From NCBI GenBank assembly GCA_030077755.1, contig JAQJZZ010000010.1, positions 2,108,001 to 2,172,000 on the forward strand: a DNA stretch of 64,000 nt. The letters run 5' to 3'. Under the pieces are notes generated by a model that worked only from the letters and a program-made list of their open reading frames with translations, searched no databases and was not told where the DNA came from. Each line of letters starts with the position of its first letter. Within the stretch, counting starts at the first letter, position 1. The position numbers were made by a program, and so were the translations under genes. Source of the stretch: Filosporella fistucella. Lineage: Eukaryota; Ascomycota; Leotiomycetes; Helotiales. Positions 1-10,920 of the stretch are shown here, piece after piece.

Positions 1-184
1 AGACAAAGTGTTGGAAATACAGCTTGTAGATGGCAACAAGCTGCGCACAATAAAGGAAAGGTGGGATGTAGCGCGGTGCACAGTGGATGGACAAGTTGTC
101 GATGGCCACAAATACACGGGCAAGTCGGGCCAAGTGTACTTCGCCATTAATGTCGCCAATTTTCCATAGCGAGTGTTACCGTAT

Positions 185-1918
185 TCAAGCCAAGAGCTTT
201 CTGTCAATTATTTTGGTTGTAGTCATCACCATTTCCGTCGCTGTTGCCCATACTTCTAATATGTCTCCTTCAGAGCAACGCGTCCAGCCTGCGTTATCAT
301 CCCCACTATCTTCTGATACTTGACCATCTCTCACCATCACAGTACGGTCAATCGACAAGCCCATTCTCTGGGCAGCTTTAAATAAAAGCCGTTCCACGGC
401 CGGACATCTTTCAGCTGTATCGACCCCTATACGACAACAACCCAAAGCCCTTTCTGTGCCGTCAAAGTATTCAAAAATGAGACCCCGACAAAAGTGATCT
501 TTCTCGTCACGAAAAATCCATATAGACATAATATCTTTCAGTTGGGCTGACGAGTAGCATGCGTCTGACAGCAGAGGATTTTCCGGAGCTGGAGGGACGG
601 CCGCAGAGCAGAGGCCACCTTCCGTAAGTACCCCGCGAATAAGAGTAAAGTTGTTATCTGCAACGCTAGACAAGAGAGTTGATTGCGGAGGGGTGTGAAC
701 CGCAAAAGTTTTCCCTGATCCAACCGGCGGCGGGCCAATATAAAAGTCTCCTCTATGAGGCGTTCGAACCTTCCACTCGTCAGCTATACCGTCTCAGTCT
801 GCAAAGCATGAGCCTACCAAATACGATCGTCGCTTAAGCTGCAGTTCACCCCTATTTTTGGTTGAGATTCGAACTCCAAACGCCGAGATTTTGTCTGTAG
901 GTGGGTTGGGCACATAGAACCATGATATTGAACGTTGAACTGCTGGGTCAATTTGTGCAAAGGTGGTATCTGCGATAGGCGTAGCATGAGTGTGCGCGTG
1001 TATAGCACGCAAATCCCTAGTGGATAAGAAGAATGTGATCCCCGAGCAACGATCTAGATTTGTAGCAGCGAGACGTAAGCTATGTTTTGGGGCAGGAAAC
1101 TGAAACCCCAATGAAGGTGACAGATTAGGCAAATCTGTGATTTGTAGATCCGCTAATTGAGAAGTCGGCGCAAGTCGACTGACACCACACTAAGAAGCTT
1201 GATTAGCATGAATACAACTTCTTAAGGCGCAGGCCTTACTGACCTGAAATTTGATTGTGAAGTTATGATTGATTCCAATCGTAATATAGACGTTGAACGG
1301 GGACTGTGATTCCCCGTCTAAACACCCAGATCTGTGCATGCTCTTGATACCATTCGAATCAATAGTCATCTCGATTGGAGAAAGCGGAACTGTCGTACTC
1401 ATAATCGGGTCGTGCCCGCGACGCCAAGAATGAACTTTGTCAAGCGGTACCGATAGGATTGTGCGGTAGTTTATGTCATGAAGGAAATCAATAGTTTCGA
1501 GAACGCAAAACAGGCGTAGCAAAGCATGTTGTGATAAATACCCCCATATCATAGTGACTATCTCTTGGGAAAGTCCTATTAGCTCGTGCAAGTTGAATAT
1601 AGTTCCAGCATGATTATTAGCCAGGTTGATGACTGCCAGTGAAGGCACCGAAGGGAGTAGAAGAGCCGGGCTCTTAGGCCACGGATATTTCGCAAGTGAG
1701 AAAATCCAGAGTCGACGTAGTCTGTCCGGCCAATCTTTGGTGCGCACGTTGTAGAGTTTGAAACAATCTACATGAATAGTAGCCGTTTCCTCAGCTGCCG
1801 AGCAGCGTTTGCAGTGCAAATGTCGACAAAAGACGCGATTGTCTCTAATATGCGGTTCACCTGCTGCAGAGAACTTCGACGCACTAAGGGCGACACAACC
1901 AGTTGGCGAGGCGACCAC
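185..1918 (-). pseudogene. Hypothetical fungal protein, interrupted by two in-frame stops
   Basis: One minus-strand frame runs from 1918 to the stop at 185-187 and is broken only by TAG at 1190-1192 and TGA at 794-796. Protein-like text continues in the same frame across both stops: a Cys/His-rich start (CRHLHC, HVDCF), a middle part with IHAHTHA, a GDFYIGPPP stretch, and a C-terminal part with CRGLIFEYFDG and CCRIGVD. This layout recalls a large uncharacterised family of fungal accessory genes; no function is known to me. An upstream exon probably lies in 1919-2135, where other frames stay open, but I could not place it. Both stops are one transition away from sense codons (TGG, CGA or CAG), as RIP would produce. 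Readthrough is possible but less likely. The gene lies left of the A1 element remnant and may be cargo of that element, whose left end is not in the window. Confidence 0.5.
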
Positions 1919-2339
1919 TGCATACGACGAGGAGCAACATTAGCTTTGCCTTTTTCGGGCAGGAAAGGGAGATAGACTCGTACAAGCAATCAATGGGCTG
2001 CCCAGGGAAAAGAGGAATCCGCAAGCTCCACATTGACGATGGATGCGTATGTGGTCCATTTTGTTGGACCAGCCTATGTTCCAGCTCAGGTAAATCGATG
2101 CACGAAAGAATGAATAGCTGGCCAATCCTTTTCATTGGTCAAGGTACGTTCACAGCCACGATAGTCTGGTAGCATTCGCTGAAAACAAATGAATGACACC
2201 CAATTCTTTACAGGTGAGGAGTTGATGAAATTGGGTCTGCCGTGAAGGCGGTGAGCCAAGCGTTATCCCTAGCCCCCCAACTGTTGGTATCATTACAGCT
2301 TGGGGCTACGATATGCAAGGCTCCTAAAGCCGCGTTTCC
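1919..2339. other. Stretch without a supported gene
   Basis: Overlapping short open frames occur on both strands. The minus strand may hold 5' exons of the pseudogene to its left. No recognisable protein, repeat or RNA was seen. Confidence 0.3.
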
Positions 2340-2619
2340 TGAAATCACGTGGTGTTTCCTGTCATTCCTACGGTGGGGAGGCCGGTTTTGGCTCCCCGAA
2401 GGACCACCTTTTGCTTCTGCTTCATCGGAGGATATCGGAAATCGGGGAATCCCGGCAGGTACGGTCAACCACAAACGTCGCAGCCACCACACCTTTTGCA
2501 GTCGCTAAATGATTATTGAAGTTACTACAGCCACACCGTCGTTTACTTAGAGAAGGTATCAGCCCGTGTGGCAATGGGATATACCATAGCCCGCTCTGTC
2601 CTCCAAAACATTAAGAATA
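2340..2619 (+). mobile_element. Fragment of outer pogo-like element A1 (left of the nested unit)
   Basis: The part from about 2553 to 2619 aligns with the subterminal region of element A2 at about 12975-13033: both contain the pattern GAAGTATCAGCC/GAAGGTATCAGCC, a GTGGC stretch and then (CC/CA)TAAGAATA. The homology stops at 2619 and resumes at 8938 with ACTTTTAATATC, matching A2 from about 13034 onward. The piece is therefore the left half of an A1 segment split by the unit at 2620-8935. How far A1 extends leftward is uncertain; 2340 is the first position with a similar layout (CACGTG followed by GC-rich DNA). Confidence 0.6.
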
Positions 2620-3115
2620 ACGTCTATCCCTACGTGCCGGAATACCCTATGTGCCGGAAAATTTTACCAGTACATTGATTTTAAGTATTACTAACTCTAT
2701 GCACTACGCAATATCTCCTATCATTTTTTAAAAGTTATATTCCGTGGCTACTTCCGAACATTGTAAACGCATTTAAATGAAAAATTTACGTTCCTGTCGT
2801 CGCCTTACATTTAATTTACAAAGGGTCGTATTTGATGTTGTAATAGACATCCTCTACCACAGCCGCACCGTTAGGCTTACATTATCTCTAAAACTTTTAA
2901 AAAGGGTCCCACCCAGATTCTTATATATCCCTACTATACGAGAGATCGTCAACAGCCTTTTGGCGGCCGTGGCGTGCGGTTTTATGCAAAATCGCCAAGC
3001 GGGGTGGTACCTCGGATCGAAGCGAGTGACGATCTTGGGAGCAGCCCCACATGCCCGACTCCGGACCTGCATTTCGCAGCTCGAAGGTAAAAATCACGTG
3101 ATAATCGGCATGAGA
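2620..3115 (+). repeat. Left long inverted end of the NLR-carrying unit
   Basis: The first 60 bases form the terminal repeat, with CCGGAAAATTTTACC followed by ACATTG. The rest contains a GTCGTCGCC motif, an AGAGATCGTCAACAG motif and a GGTGGTACCTCGG block. All recur in reverse complement at 8435-8935 and partly at 48725-49140. Confidence 0.75.
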
Positions 3116-3794
3116 AAGCTGAGTATTTCTGGGTGGTGTATGAGATAGCGTGCTCACAAGACAACAGTAGGCAAGGGGTGCATGGGTTTGCAACGTACAG
3201 GGTGTAATAGTTGTCAGACGTCGCCCTTCGCCCCTCAGATTACTTCGTAGTCAATTGCAAGGCAAGTTGACAAAATTCAAGCCGGTGATTGGTCAGACCA
3301 CTCGGATTTCCGTCGATATACGGATGCTTTTCGACCCGTCTAACAATTAAAATGACCTGTATGCTGCACACCTCAAACTTAGACTAGACTATCAAGGTCG
3401 TTATGGCATTCGAGTTGGGGCACGGCAAGAGTAAGGAAGCCCAAATCTCGATCTGGCAGCCGCGCTACATGAGAAACGGCGCGGAACATGGCGAAATTAT
3501 GGATGTCGAAGCAGTAATTGACTGTGATTTGGGGAGAACCCAGAAGACACGAAACCATCGCGACTGGCTATCGAAAGAGCTCATTCAAGTTAGAACATCA
3601 TTAGATTCCCACGAAGCTTAGATTAGGTCCTTCATCCCATCGTTGAAAAGCAAGACTAAAGGGTTTGCAACTATAGACTGATAACACTGAACGTATAGCC
3701 TTAGAACTCCACTCCATCTTGTCAACATCCTTATCCACCACCCTAAGTAGGTAGCTTCTCTCACAGTTTGCGGCGACGCCCAACAGCTAAGAAC

Positions 3795-4564
3795 TCATGC
3801 CGATACTTGAGGGTGCTGTTTCCGGATATGGCGCTGAAGATTGTCCCTGCGCTTGAAACTGTAATTGCTTCTACAGCCATCCACCGAACACTTGTATAGG
3901 CTGGTAGTGGTGTGGACATCATTGATATGGCGTCGAAGGTCCTTAGGATATCTGAAGGGTGATCTATCGCAGCTAGGGAAGCAGCACTTGTGAGGGTTCG
4001 GCGGTATGTGAGACCTAAGATGCGTTAGTCTCTCTGAAATCAAAGTTGGAGGTTCTTCCGAAGCCATACTTAAACTGATCTTCGGTATTAAATGATGCTC
4101 CGCATTGAGGACAGATGGTTGGCGTCCCCAAATCCGACGAAGTGGTGTCTGATGCTGGAAACGAAGCTCTCAATCCCTCTTTTTCAAGTTCGGCTTCACG
4201 TTCAAGTATCGCGTTTAACCAGCAAGCATCATCTGCTTCGCGACCACTCTGAACTTCATAAACCGGCTCGTCCATGTCTTGGGAATCGGTGGTATTGGCT
4301 GGCAGCACATAGTATGATGGTTATCGATCGCCATTTTGATCATTTGCTATCCTCCATGATGTTTTCGGCGGCCTCCTTGGTCGGCTCCTTGCATTCCATA
4401 CGACGGCTTCTTGCATGACCCCTTACTTCCACATTGTAAATTATTGGGTAAACATATGAGAAGTTGAGATTTTGCAGCCTCTTTGCGGATAATTGATTCC
4501 ATGATGTAGCCAGATGTTGGTATAATCGCCGTTTCTGAGACTTTACAATGAACCCGATGGACAA
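3795..4564 (-). CDS. C2H2 zinc finger protein (exon structure or frame uncertain)
   Basis: Three minus-strand open segments in different frames (4340-4564, 4015-4308, 3795-4067) appear to belong together. The middle one ends with a first finger start, CPQCGASF. The last holds two C2H2 fingers in the patterns C-x4-C-x12-H-x4-H (CCFPSCDRSPF...HINDVH) and C-x4-C-x12-H-x4-H (YKCSVDGCRSNYSF...HIRKQH). Such fingers bind DNA or RNA; the target is unknown. At about 4060-4070 the frame shifts by one base without an obvious intron of normal size, so the gene may be frameshifted or have a short unusual intron. The upstream segment 4340-4564 is the least certain. The gene lies inside the 6.3 kb pogo-ended unit, transcribed away from the NLR gene. 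An intact 90-residue protein could also start at the ATG ending at 4067. Confidence 0.55.
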
Positions 4565-5623
4565 AGAGTAGTCAGAGAGACAGCTCCCGTATTTTGGAAT
4601 TGCTTGTTTGCCCGATCAGGAACTCGATCCTTTTTTTGGTCTGTCCAATCCGCATATCAGCTTCCAAGGGGAAAGAATGATGTTGGCGATGGTTCAGAAG
4701 TGATGTGTTCGTTGGGGAGTTGTCGTAGAAATGGAAGAACGAGGTTGGTGAGGGATGCTGTAACTTTAGCGCCGCAAAGCCGCCGGTCGCGCACAGATGC
4801 CTGCGACGACAAACCCTGCCCTTATCATGGCGAGCACAAATGCCCAGGAGAGACTGCTTGATACGGCTTGATACAGCTTTTGAAGACGTTGCAACGTTTT
4901 TAGTGGTGTCATATATTTATCACCTGTTTGCAACTCTTGCTAGCTTGCCATCTGTCGAGCGTCTGCCAGTCGTTGTCTCCAAGTGCTTCGCCCTGCACCA
5001 AGTATACCGGAGAGTCTGAAATCTGCTCCATTTTGAACTACCATGAGTTAAGTTAAAGAAAATTCTATATCCACGCTCGCAGTTACATAGCGCATGGTAG
5101 TCTATTCTGAGCAACTGGTTCAAATTCGGCGCTTCTACTCAGCATTTCATTGGCTCTCTCAAAAGCCCTGCTGCTCTCAACCCCATACCAGCTTAAATTC
5201 AACTTGCGATGGGTTCAGCTCAAGGACCAGCGCTGCAAAGCGTCGCCGCACTTGACGGGATTTTACCTATGCTTCATCCTCTTCAACTTTAAGTCGTTGC
5301 TAGCCTTTCCCTTTTACTCCTATCTTCTGCCAAACTTTATGTCCGCAGTCAACTCGACCTTCCCCTGAATCTCACTCTTTCCCCTTGTTGCGAACCTCCT
5401 GATACTTGGATAAGTCTGTATCGTCAATTATCTGTAGCAGCAATCGAACCTTTCGACTCCTTGCAATAAACCTTGCCGCTAGGCTTTTGATGCAACTGTC
5501 ACTTTCTGCTGAACAGTCTCGTTCGAACCCCGAATAGGTCGCCCGTAGATAGATCTTATCTTCGTCCAGCTAACCATAACTATTCAAGCCTGTTGTCGAA
5601 TACCTCGGTCATAGAATCACACT
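4565..5623. other. Intergenic DNA between zinc finger gene and NLR gene
   Basis: Short open frames on both strands do not look like known proteins. The interval separates two divergently transcribed genes and should hold both promoters. From about 5380 to 5620 the DNA is pyrimidine-rich, as is common upstream of fungal start codons. Confidence 0.4.
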
Positions 5624-8303
5624 ATGTCAGGCGCCGAATTTATTGCAGTCGCAGGTGTGATCTCCTCGATTATGGCCATTGTCGATGGAATCAAGCAAGT
5701 CGTTGATGCAGCAGCTGAGGCAGAGGGCCTTCCAAAGGCCTTCCGCCAGGCTTCTGCGAAACTCCCAGTCATCAGCGATATATTGGAGGCAGCAAAGGAC
5801 AACTTCAATGGAAATAATATTTCCAGTGTCGAAAAGTCAGGGACACTTGTTATCAATAGTTGCCAAGACAAATGGAATACGTTGAACGACCTTTTCGAGA
5901 AAGTTATCCCTGAAGATAAGGCGTCGCGCGTCGAACGGTACCACAAAGCTGTCAAGACTTTGGGAAAAGGAGGGAAAGTGGAAAGCTTGATGAAAGGGAT
6001 TTTGGAGGATATACAGCTCTTAGCCTCTATCAAGACGATGACTATCTCGAACGTGGAGAAAGTTATCCTGCCAGTGACGGCTGCACAGAAAGAGAAGGTC
6101 CAAAAGGCTATCACTGATGTAGAGGCCTGGCCACCCTCTGTCCCCGACGAGGTGTTTCAAGAGGGAAATTATACAAATAATAATTACGGCGCTGGTCAGC
6201 AATATATTGCTCAAGGGGGTGCAGAACAAAACAACTTTCAAGGTGATTCAAGGCAGTATCATTCTGGTGGCGGTCCTCAGACCTTCAATGAGGGTAAGAA
6301 ATAAATCATCGATATAGTATAGGTTTCCTCTTTCTAATATATCTTTCATGGCCAAGTTAATAATTACGTCCATCACCACGCCCCTCCTGGTAAGTCGCAA
6401 AGGTCCAAGCTGACCCAGCGCTAATGATGTCCCGACGCGCAGAACGACTAGAGACCCCACCAAACCCGTCGATCGTCATACCCTTTAGTCGCGACACTGA
6501 CTTCGTCGCGCGAGCGATACTTGAACAGATTCGCCAGAAATGCGCCGTCTTGGGATCTCGGATCGCGCTTGTTGGCTTGGGCGGCGTCGGGTAAGCGCAA
6601 GTATTATTATTAATATCAATTTCTAACGGTTTTGAAGCAAATCGCAACTCGCCATTGAATACGCATACCGAATCCGAGCCCTATCACCAGAGACGTGGGT
6701 GTTCTGGGTCCACGCAAGCAATGCCGCCCGATTCGAGCAGAGCTTTCGAGATATTGCCAACTGCGTCAAGATCTCTGGACGAAAGCATCCACAAGCCGAT
6801 ATCTTCCAACTTGTACACGACTGGCTGCGCGATGAGAGGGAAGGGAAGTGGGTTATTATACTTGATAATGTGGATGATGCTGGATTCCTCATCGAGACTC
6901 GAAGGACCGGAGAAAAGGGGGAAACAACAGGCGCACAGTGCGAGAGCTTACCGTCACTGATATCATACCTGCCGCAGTGCCCGCATGGATCGATTCTCAT
7001 AACAACGCGGAGTGAAGATGAGGCCTTGAATCTTGTTGAACAGCGCGATATTATCACAATCGAACCGATGAGTAGTCAAGATGCACAAACACTCTTCGAA
7101 AGCAAGCTAGGAGGGCACGACGGCAGTAGTAATGACGGCGATGTTACTACCGAGCTTCTCGTAGCGCTCGAGTTCATGCCTCTCGCGATCGTTCAGGCGG
7201 CTGCATACATCCTGCGGAAAAAACCACGCTATTCTGTGCGAGAATACCTTCAGCATTTTCGGGAGAGCGATCGTAAGAGGACAATTCTTCTGGACTATAA
7301 TGGCAAGCAACTCCGTCGAGATAGGGAGGCGAAGAATTCGATTATCGTTACATGGCAGATATCGTTCGACCACATCCGTCAGATACGACCAACAGCTGCT
7401 GATTTATTATCGCTTATGAGCTTTTTTGACCGGCAAGGAATCCCCGAGGCTCTACTTCAAAATCAAAGCGAGCACACAAGATCGGGACAAGATCAGAGGG
7501 GGAGCACCGCTAGGAACTGTGTTGATAATGAAATTGACTATAGTGATGACGATGAAGAGAGTTCATCGCAGTCCTCTATAGGTGATAGGTTTGAAGAGGA
7601 TGTCTCAGTTTTACGAAACTACTCGTTCATCTCCGTCAATACAAATGGCACGACATTCGAAATGCACGGACTAGTGCAGTTAGCAACGCGGAAATGGCTT
7701 GAAGCTCACGGGCAGATAAAGAGGTGGAAATGTCAGTTTATCAAGAATCTTGAGGCAGAGCTCCCGACAGGAGAGTATGAGAACTGGGAGAGATGTCAAG
7801 AACTTTTTCCACACGCGCAATCGGCAGCAGCACACAAACCAAAAGAACCAGGTTCTTTAGTGGCCTGGGCTTCAATATTATACAATGCCGCGTGGTATTC
7901 CTGGAGAATGGGAAGAGGTGTGGAAGCGGAGAATATGGCGGTTCAGGCAACAGAAGTTCGAAAGAAGATTCTCGGTGATAAACACAGTGATACGCTAGGT
8001 GGGATGGCAATGGTGGGCTTGGTGTATAAGCTTAATGGTCGGTGGGACGAGGCCGAAGAGCTATTTGTCCAAGTCATGGAGACTCGCAAGACGAAGCTCG
8101 GAGTGGACCACCCAGACACGCTGAGTAGCATGGCCAACCTGGCATTCACGTGGAAGAGAAACGGCAAAGAAATTGAAGCTATAGGCCTTATGGAAGAATG
8201 TGTGCAGTTGCAGAAATGTATCTTGGGAGTTAATCATCCAGATTATATTTCATCTTGCATTGCTTTAGATCTGTGGAAGGCGGAGCAAGAGGATGCTGCA
8301 TGA
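5624..8303 (+). CDS. NLR (STAND) protein: SesA-like N-domain, Gly/Gln/Asn-rich motif region, NB-ARC, TPR
   Basis: My model joins 5624-6293, 6357-6389, 6443-6590 and 6638-8303, giving 838 residues. All three introns are phase-consistent, and the third rebuilds the P-loop GLGGVGKS (about 279-286). Residues 1-170 resemble the helical SesA-type N-terminal domain of fungal NACHT/NB-ARC proteins. Residues about 178-230 are rich in Gly, Gln, Asn and Tyr with imperfect repeats (GAGQQYIAQGG, GDSRQYHSGGG), like the sigma-type amyloid signalling motifs of fungal NLRs. NB-ARC follows, with Walker B IILDNVDD (357-364), GSILITTR as sensor and MPLAIVQAAA. About three kinesin-light-chain-type TPRs occupy 720-825 (LGVDHPDTLSSMANLA). 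Fungal NLRs act in self/non-self recognition and programmed cell death. No stop or frameshift was seen. The first part could be read as a separate 226-residue protein ending at 6304, but splicing before that stop keeps the frame. Confidence 0.85.
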
Positions 8304-8434
8304 ACGTATCCATCTGAAGTGCTAATGGTGGATAAACCTGGTTGATTTAGAAGACTATCACGGTTTTATAATTATGTATAATATAGCTGGCGGTTCGTAA
8401 TTTTTAAGTGCTCAGCGGGAGTATTTGAGCACGA
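8304..8434. terminator. 3' flank of the NLR gene
   Basis: A short AT-rich tail with TATAATTATGTATAATATAG at about 8365-8384 is a plausible polyadenylation region before the right inverted end begins. Confidence 0.25.
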
Positions 8435-8935
8435 AAATGAGGCAACCAGTTCCAGGCATTGTGTCACGTGATTATTCGGATCGAAGCTTCGAAATGCAGC
8501 CGATTATGTGGGGCTGCTTCCTACGAACATCGTCACTCGCTTCGAGGTACCGACCCGCGGGGCGATCTTGTTTTAATCTGCACGCCACAGCCGTTACAAG
8601 CCTGTTGACGATCTCTGGCGTCGTGGGCAGCCTAAGAACCTGGTCAAAACACTTTTATGAGTTTTAGAGGTAGTGCAAGCTGAATGTCGCAGCTGTGGGG
8701 GCGAGAGCTTATTACGATATTAAAGGAGGCTCTTTGCAAATTAAGCTTAGGGCAACGACGCGAATGTAAAATTTACAGTTGCAGGCACTTAGGATGTTCG
8801 GGAGTAGCTACGGAATGTATTTTACAAATATAATAATAGATATTGCGTTGTGCGAAGCTTTTTTAAATGCTTGAAGTCAATGTACCGGTTAAATTTTCCG
8901 GCACGCAGGGTTTTCCGTTACGCAGGGATAGACGT
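8435..8935 (-). repeat. Right long inverted end of the NLR-carrying unit
   Basis: Reverse-complement copy of the left end. The last 60 bases contain CCGGTTAAATTTTCCGGCAC and finish with CGCAGGGATAGACGT, then TA. Differences from the left copy are spread along the whole length. Confidence 0.75.
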
Positions 8936-8937
8936 TA

Positions 8938-9245
8938 GACTTTTAATATCATAATCAGTTTCGGATATCTATGTCTAATCGTTCTATGAGTAAAGCAAGG
9001 TAAAAAACCTTCGTTATAGTATCGCGAGGTAAGGAGTCCTAATATAGGTTGAAACAACGCTCTCTATAAATACTAGAAAGCAACGACGACGCAGTAAGAA
9101 ATCTCAGAATTAATAGGTCCAAAATATTTAGGAGAACTATATAAAACATTCGCGAACAAAGAAAGATATAAATTTTGACACATTTATAGATTTAGAGGTA
9201 ATTCAACTCGAAGTACCTAGGTTTTGTCTCGTCACGGGGTGCGTC
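8938..9245 (+). mobile_element. Fragment of outer pogo-like element A1 (between two nested insertions)
   Basis: Collinear with A2 from about 13034 to 13346: GGATATCTATGTCTAATCG, the later GAGGTA...TACCTAGG block and TTTTGTCTCGTCACGGGGTGCGTC match in order. It breaks at 9245 inside the terminal repeat, where the LTR element begins, and resumes at 13470. The copy is AT-rich with many transitions relative to A2, suggesting age and RIP. Confidence 0.65.
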
Positions 9246-9374
9246 AGTTGAGAACTGGAAGAAGAAGTGATAGTAGCATGCTTGATTGTAGAAGCTGGCT
9301 GTCTAGGTGTTGTTATATAGACAATAGACCCGGCTGCCTAGTATAGGCAGCCACCATGGATCTGGGATCCAACA
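9246..9374 (-). repeat. Intact LTR (3' LTR on minus strand)
   Basis: 129 bp. The 30-bp outer part (AGTTGAGAACTGG...ATAGTA) is followed by a 99-bp part ending GGGATCCAACA. The same 30 bp and 99 bp occur, in order, on the two sides of element A2. An internal palindromic GGCTGCC...GGCAGCC lies near 9333-9354. Confidence 0.75.
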
Positions 9375-9870
9375 CTCCCCCTGTGACATGGACCGAAGGG
9401 TCATGGCACCCCAAAAAGGATCCCATGATCTCCTTATCTTGAGCTTTGCCCAGGAGACACTCCCCTTGAAGCCTGAGATCTCTAGAATGGGCAAACCTTC
9501 TCCTGAAGCTGCTCCCCCTGATACTGCTCCCCCTGACTATATACTTTGTGATCCCTCCGCAAACCCTGACTCTGGCTCTGACCTGGCTCTGGCATCTTGC
9601 TCTGGCCCTGACTGGCCCTGATGGCTCTGGAATATGTTGCGTTCATCGTTGGTATATGCTGGTCGATTAGGACTGCGCTTTGGCTGTTCGGGGATCTGAT
9701 TGAGCGATGTAAAGTGGATAGTGGCCTTTGGGAGGTGCGCTTCGCTACTTGGCTGACTGCTTGGGAGAATGAGGTGTATCTTGCTGGATTGCTGGACTGG
9801 TCTTATCGTAGCCAGGACGGAAGCATACTAATGCTAATCATCCAATTCTCATAAAAGAGGGCTCATAACC
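9375..9870 (-). other. Internal region of the short LTR element
   Basis: 496 bp between the LTRs. On the plus strand it contains CTCCCCCTG next to the LTR and a run of repeated CCTGA/CTCTGG words at about 9500-9620. Open frames are short and do not resemble gag or pol. Confidence 0.5.
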
Positions 9871-9961
9871 AGTTGAGAACTGGAAGAAGAAGTGATAGTA
9901 ACGTCTGTCCCTACGTCCCGAGACGCACCCTGTCACGAGACGAATCTATAGTTTTGGAATC

Positions 9962-10920
9962 ATAAAATTTTCCTTCATCAGTTTACAAAGTTCTTATTAA
10001 TATCTTACTTTCTTTAGCTATTTCTCCTTAAGGAGCCCGCTTAGCAATAAGAAAAGACTGTAGTTAATCGTGCTGTCAATCCTTTCAATCACGCCATCAA
10101 TCACTGCTTCGGCTGTTTCCCCCTGTTTAATCACGACTATTAAAGTGTTTTCAAAAATCGGAGCACTCAGGGAAAGGTTCTTTAACGAGCAAATATGGCC
10201 CCTGATTTTAAAGACACTCAGAGAAGAAAAAAACACATTCCGGGAGTTACACCAGTGCGAGGAGAGAGCCACCTGTTTCAGTGCTTAGTAATATGCATTA
10301 GCCTAGCGATAATATACTATGTTCACACCTGGACTCGCTATATTAGCCAGTCACGTGCGAGGCGTAGGATGGTCAAGCATGTGGCGTAAGTGTATGTTTC
10401 TCGAACATTCCACAGGTGTAAAGGAGCGCGACCCCAACCAATCAAACAGCAGCCGCTTTTATCCTCAACAGAGTCCTTCCATCCCGGGCCAAGAAAGCAG
10501 TTAACTTAGTACAAGGAAAGGGTTGGACTGGGAGAGAGTTGGCACCAACGTGGTGGAATTACGGGGCAAAAAATTGCGAGGTGCAAGCTCAGCCTCCACA
10601 AGGCAGTCTCTCTACTGTACCTACCGCACGGAGATCAGGGGCTTCAGGGGCATCGCCGCTGAGTGGCGCATCATTTTCGCCTACGTTTTCATGTTTCTGC
10701 CAGCCTCGCCTGCCTTGGGCTTAAGCCATTTCAGCTAGTGCAAGCTTAGCCTCCACAAGGCAGTCTGCCTTACTTACTTGTATAAGAGGGTTTTAATCCT
10801 GATGGCTCCGCTTCATTTAATATATTAATAGTGTATAAGTTGTGATACCGAAGATAGTTATATAGGAAACAACAACAACCTCTTGTAGTTCATTTTTGCG
10901 ATCATCGAAGTTTTATTCCG
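9962..10920. other. A2 interior left of the CorA-like gene
   Basis: No supported gene. It contains a direct repeat of about 28 bp: CAAGCTCAGCCTCCACAAGG at about 10582 and the same with one change at about 10740. It may include the promoter of the following gene. Confidence 0.35.

Larger units (their letters stand above)
2620..8935. mobile_element. 6.3 kb pogo-ended unit carrying a zinc finger gene and an NLR gene
   Basis: The left end starts ACGTCTATCCCTACG at 2620, preceded by TA (2618-2619). The right end is the inverse, ending AGGGATAGACGT at 8935, followed by TA (8936-8937). The two ends are inverted copies over roughly 500 bp (about 2620-3115 and 8435-8935), strongly diverged but alignable, including shared GCGAGTGACGAT and GCAGCCCCACAT blocks. 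Joining the flanks across one TA gives AAGAATA-GACTTTTAATATC, matching the uninterrupted paralogous site near 13033 (AAGAATA-CGGCTTTAGCATTA). The segment therefore behaves as one insertion into element A1. No transposase is visible inside, so it would be non-autonomous. Contents: a C2H2 gene (3795-4564) and a complete NLR gene (5624-8303). That host genes were mobilised is inferred; the boundaries are seen directly. Confidence 0.75.

Noticed and set aside
87..323. Plus-strand open frame of 78 codons
   Set aside because: Antisense to the better supported minus-strand pseudogene; no protein-like motifs.
2242..2508. Overlapping open frames on both strands
   Set aside because: Low complexity, no domains, and within or next to the A1 element remnant.
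2777..3148. 123-codon plus-strand frame
   Set aside because: Lies in the left inverted end of the 6.3 kb unit; the corresponding right copy does not keep this frame, so it is not coding.
9388..9621. Pro/Asp/Ser-rich frame in the short LTR element
   Set aside because: Produced by repeated CCTGA and CTCTGG words; no gag or pol similarity.
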